Shown in pieces: positions 20,756 through 22,787 of a DNA stretch of 22,787 bases. Made by a program: the position numbers and the translations under genes. The stretch covers positions 1-22,787 of the forward strand of contig NZ_JADWYQ010000068.1 of the NCBI RefSeq assembly GCF_022414575.1, in the 5' to 3' direction. The number at the start of each line of letters is the position of its first letter. The stretch's first letter is position 1. The notes beneath the pieces were generated by a model. That model worked only from the letters and a program-made list of their open reading frames with translations. It did not search any database and was not told the DNA's origin. The DNA comes from Streptomyces sp. MUM 178J. GTDB lineage: Bacteria > Actinomycetota > Actinomycetes > Streptomycetales > Streptomycetaceae.

Positions 20756-21024
20756 CCGCACAGATGTCGCACACCGGCGGCGCGTGGTGCCTGTACGTCG
20801 TGCTGTACGGCGAGCCGGACTGGCCCACCGTCCGCTGGGCGCGCACGGGGCCGGTGCCCACCGTGGCGGAGCGGCGGCGCGCGCTGGCCGGTCTCGGCTA
20901 CGAGGTGGTACCGGGCGCGGTGTGGTCCTGGACGGAGGACAGCCGCGACCCCGACGTCGACAGCACCCCGGTTGTGCTGATCGCGGCCGTCACGGTGCGT
21001 CCCCGAAAGGCGGTGACCGCATGA
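20743..21024 (+). CDS. DUF6303 family protein
   Basis: The 93-residue protein starts at the ATG 20743, preceded by GGGAGG (20731-20736) inside the previous gene; an ATG at 20764 is a less supported alternative. GGAWCLYVVLYGEPDWPTVRWARTGPVPTVAERRRALAGLGYEVVPGAVWSWTED matches the DUF6303 pattern: a beta strand with a Trp-Pro turn, then PTxxER..AL..LGY and a VWxWxE strand. I recognised this from memory. The protein is small, soluble and of unknown function, typically found among spread genes of streptomycete elements. Its stop overlaps the next ATG (ATGA, 21021-21024). Confidence 0.82.
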   Translation: MGTLTAQMSHTGGAWCLYVVLYGEPDWPTVRWARTGPVPTVAERRRALAGLGYEVVPGAVWSWTEDSRDPDVDSTPVVLIAAVTVRPRKAVTA

Positions 21025-21881
21025 ACGCCAAGACCGTGCTGCCGGCCGTCGCGATGACGGCCGTGTCTATGGTCCTCACTCTGGCCGTGGTCGTGATGTG
21101 GCTCGGCACGGCGGTGCCGTGGCCGGTCGCCGTGGTCGTCGGTCTCGGCATCGACGGAGGATGGCTGGCCACCCTCGCCTACGAACGCCGGCTGGCCGCG
21201 CAGGGCGACCACAACACGGCGGTGACCGCCGTCGGCTGGTCCTTCGGCGCCCTCGCCACCAGTGTCCTGGCGGCACATGCGCTGACCGCCGAGCGCTCCG
21301 CCGGCGCGTGGCTGGCCGTGGCCTGGCTGCCGATCGCGGCCAAGGCCATGTGGCTGGTCCACGGCCTGTGGGAGCGCACGGCACTCACCCCGGTCGCGCT
21401 GGATGCGATCCGGGGGATTCAGCAGGAGGCCCGCGATGAGGCGGCCGTGGCCCGCGCCCGGCTCCGGGCGGAAGCGGCCACCGAGGAGACCCGGCTGACG
21501 GCCGTGACGCAGGCCGGTGCCCGCGTCGCGCGCGTCCAGGCACGGACCGCGCAGACGCTCTCTTCCGCGTGGTCGATGTTGGAGACGGCCCGCGCCGGCG
21601 AGGACACCGGCAGGGCGCTGACCAGCGTGACGGCCCGCGTCACACCCGGTGTCACGCCCCGCTGGGAGCTGCCTATGTGGGGGCCGTCGGAGCCGCTGGC
21701 GGCCCGGTCGCTGGAGGCCGCGCCGGCGCTCACCGATGAAGCGCTGGACGTCATCGTCGACGAGATCCGCACCAGCCAGACCCCGACTCTCTCTTATCGA
21801 GAGATGGCCGCCCGGTTCCGGGCCGCCGGGCACTCCGCCTCCGAGGTCCGCCTTCGGGCCGCATGGAAACGCGTCGCCTGA
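21021..21881 (+). CDS. SpdB-like plasmid-spread membrane protein
   Basis: The 286-residue protein is coupled to the preceding gene by an ATGA overlap. Four membrane helices are predicted (about 6-28, 34-54, 67-87 and 97-115), with GLGIDGGWLATLAYERRLA between helices 2 and 3. A long Ala/Arg/Glu-rich coiled-coil region follows (about 125-185). A C-terminal 50-residue domain (ALTDEALDVIVDEIRTSQTPTLSYREMAARFRAAGHSASEVRLRAAWKRV) resembles a helix-turn-helix module. Spd proteins assist intramycelial spread of conjugative plasmids after TraB-mediated transfer between hyphae, and this layout (membrane helices, coiled coil, C-terminal helical domain) is usual for SpdB-like members. The assignment rests on topology and context rather than on a catalytic motif. 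Confidence 0.78.
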   Translation: MNAKTVLPAVAMTAVSMVLTLAVVVMWLGTAVPWPVAVVVGLGIDGGWLATLAYERRLAAQGDHNTAVTAVGWSFGALATSVLAAHALTAERSAGAWLAVAWLPIAAKAMWLVHGLWERTALTPVALDAIRGIQQEARDEAAVARARLRAEAATEETRLTAVTQAGARVARVQARTAQTLSSAWSMLETARAGEDTGRALTSVTARVTPGVTPRWELPMWGPSEPLAARSLEAAPALTDEALDVIVDEIRTSQTPTLSYREMAARFRAAGHSASEVRLRAAWKRVA

Positions 21882-21884
21882 CCG

Positions 21885-22055
21885 CTACAGGCTGTCCAAG
21901 ATCCGCGCGACAGCCGACCAGAGGCGAGCCCAACGCCGGTGCCGCTTGCTGCAATACCGCCGCCTGCGCCACCAATCGCGCGGCTGTTCCACCGGCACAG
22001 CACACCACCTGCACGGCCGCGTACGGACCGCAGAGTCCCCACCCATGCCGCACAC
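21885..22055 (-). CDS. Small Cys-rich (CxxC...CxxxH) protein antisense to the transfer operon
   Basis: This is a 56-residue frame on the minus strand from GTG 22053-22055, with GGGAGG (complement of 22064-22069) eight bases upstream, ending in TAG three bases from the SpdB-like stop. It contains RTRPCRWCAVPVEQPRDWW then RRYCSKRHRRWARLW. This CRWC...YCSxxHRR arrangement is typical of the many small actinobacterial zinc-knuckle proteins. It fills exactly the otherwise empty 219-base gap in the plus-strand operon. The plus strand has no alternative protein-like frame there. An ATG at 22046 is a second possible start without a ribosome site. I am fairly but not fully convinced it is expressed. 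Confidence 0.5.
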   Translation of the reverse strand: MCGMGGDSAVRTRPCRWCAVPVEQPRDWWRRRRYCSKRHRRWARLWSAVARILDSL

Positions 22056-22100
22056 CGTAGCGGCCTCCCTGCGCCCCACACGGACTGAAGGGATCACCCG

Positions 22101-22418
22101 ATGAGCAACGCCGACATCCGCCGCCTGGACCGCGAGATCCAGGCGACCACGAAGAAGCTGGAGGCCGTGCGCCGAGGGGAGTTGTGGCCGTTGAACGGCC
22201 GTGAGCGCCGCGCCATGGCCCGCGCCGTGACCACCGGCGCCTACCGCACCCTGCGGGGCCGCAGCACCGGCCGCGCGGAGCAGCAGATCGAGTCCACCGG
22301 CAGCGCCGCCGAGATGCGGCTGACCGCGGAACTGAGCGCCCTGCACGGCGAGCGGCAGCGGCTCATCACCGAGACGGCGCGAGCCAAGGCCGCCAAGAAG
22401 TCGTCCGGCTGGTGGTGA
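22101..22418 (+). CDS. Small coiled-coil hypothetical protein
   Basis: The 105-residue protein starts at the ATG 22101, with GAAGGGA eight bases upstream. It is very rich in charged residues and predicted almost entirely helical: IRRLDREIQATTKKLEAVRRGE at the start and LTAELSALHGERQRLITETARAKAAKK at the end form two coiled-coil stretches around an Arg-rich centre (NGRERRAMARAVTTGAYRTLRGR). It has no membrane helix or cysteine. It sits between the SpdB-like and FtsK-like genes on the same strand and is likely an accessory of transfer, perhaps DNA-binding. I do not recognise a named family. Confidence 0.75.
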   Translation: MSNADIRRLDREIQATTKKLEAVRRGELWPLNGRERRAMARAVTTGAYRTLRGRSTGRAEQQIESTGSAAEMRLTAELSALHGERQRLITETARAKAAKKSSGWW

Positions 22419-22491
22419 CCAGTCAACCCCCGCACGCCGGGGTGATCGCCTCCCTGCACGGATCCGGCACCCCGGCGGCTTCCTCACTCCC

Positions 22492-22505
22492 GCCCCGAAC
22501 GGGGC
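22492..22505 (+). promoter_or_regulatory. Small hairpin before the translocase ribosome site
   Basis: GCCCC (22492-22496) pairs with GGGGC (22501-22505) around a GAAC tetraloop, five bases before the AGGAGC ribosome site (22510-22515). It could modulate translation of the tra gene; the stem is short, so this is tentative. Confidence 0.3.
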
Positions 22506-22524
22506 AGTCAGGAGCTGTTTCAGC

Positions 22525-22787
22525 ATGTCTGAGAACGTCGTCCACCTCCACAAGCACGCCGACCCGGTCGCCGAACCCGCGGCCGTGACCACCCTGACCG
22601 TGGTGCCCGACGCGCCGCTGGCTCGGCCGGTGCCGCTGTGGGTGCGCTCCGGGCGCGCGGTGAAGACCGCAGTCACGCACGAGGGTACGAAGACGGCCGT
22701 TCGCGCGGTGGCGCGGCACGGCCTGTACACGTTCAACGGTGGGCGGATCGTGGCCCGTCGCGCGTGGGACGGCCGTACCGGGTCCCG
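22525..22787 (+). CDS. FtsK/SpoIIIE-type DNA translocase, TraB/TraSA-like (partial N-terminus)
   Basis: The first 87 codons are present; the gene continues past the right edge. The ATG at 22525 follows AGGAGC by nine bases. MSENVVHLHKHADPVAEP followed by VPLWVRSGRAVKTAVTHEGTKTAVRAVARHGLYTFNGGRIVARRAWDGRTGS is the characteristic N-terminal extension of TraSA/FtsK-like translocases of streptomycete integrative elements. The ATPase domain with its Walker motifs lies outside the window, so the call rests on this N-terminal pattern and on position after the spd-type genes. These proteins form hexameric pores that move double-stranded DNA between hyphae during conjugation. Confidence 0.8.
   Translation, partial: MSENVVHLHKHADPVAEPAAVTTLTVVPDAPLARPVPLWVRSGRAVKTAVTHEGTKTAVRAVARHGLYTFNGGRIVARRAWDGRTGS

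Larger units (their letters stand above)
18132..22787. mobile_element. Left (regulatory/transfer) part of an AICE, pSAM2-like
   Basis: The block holds the gene set of actinomycete integrative and conjugative elements, in the usual order. A GntR repressor with a YdcF partner faces left. An operon faces right with DUF6284, a PycTM-like protein, DUF6303, a SpdB-like protein and an FtsK/TraB translocase. RepSA-type replication protein, Xis and Int would be expected to the right of the window. The true left edge (att site) is not identified; it must lie between the pmt stop and the YdcF gene, and 18132 is only the left end of the first recognisable element gene. Confidence 0.8.

Noticed and set aside
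20034..22787. Complete Pycsar defence system
   Set aside because: A PycTM-like protein is present, but no adenylate/guanylate-cyclase-like PycC gene lies in the window, and the flanking genes are transfer functions. Only an orphan effector-family protein can be claimed.

Overview
The window comes from a Streptomyces or close-relative chromosome. The evidence is very high GC with strong codon third-position GC bias, frequent GTG starts, many 4-base GTGA gene overlaps, and the gene order rpf-rsmA-ispE close to tatD, rsmI and a protein O-mannosyltransferase, which is a conserved core-chromosome neighbourhood in this genus. No tRNA, rRNA, CRISPR array or insertion sequence was recognised.

Left part (1-8474). 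Two tandem minus-strand genes encode Pro/Gln-rich, membrane-anchored PQQ-type beta-propeller proteins with nearly identical N-termini; the left one runs off the window. Next come a Uup-like ABC-F ATPase and an acyltransferase-3 membrane protein, also on the minus strand and separated by a spacer rich in repeats and hairpins. A Uma2-family protein (+) follows. It converges on a HAD hydrolase (-), which diverges from an ArsR-type winged-helix regulator (+). The regulator's promoter is covered by a striking 14-bp-period operator ladder, and a small protein is probably co-expressed with it.

Core housekeeping part (8475-16187). The minus-strand genes are rsmI, a zinc-ribbon protein, tatD, an RpfB-like cell-wall lytic factor, rsmA and ispE. 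The last three are joined by 4-base overlaps. A degenerate 14/28-bp tandem repeat lies at the 3' end of tatD, and a perfect 15-bp hairpin sits just upstream of rpf. The protein mannosyltransferase gene diverges from rsmI and appears to be leaderless.

Accessory part (16188-22787). After a gene-poor stretch there is a lower-GC islet with a short charged protein and a DUF6338-type membrane protein. Then comes the regulatory and transfer end of an actinomycete integrative and conjugative element (AICE, pSAM2-like). It has a GntR/UTRA repressor coupled to a YdcF-family protein, three operator-like palindromes, and a rightward operon of DUF6284, a PycTM-like (Pycsar effector family) membrane protein, DUF6303, a SpdB-like spread protein, a small coiled-coil protein and the start of an FtsK/TraB-type DNA translocase. 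A short Cys-rich gene appears to lie on the opposite strand inside this operon. The replication, excision and integrase genes and the tRNA-proximal att site expected for such an element would lie beyond the right edge.
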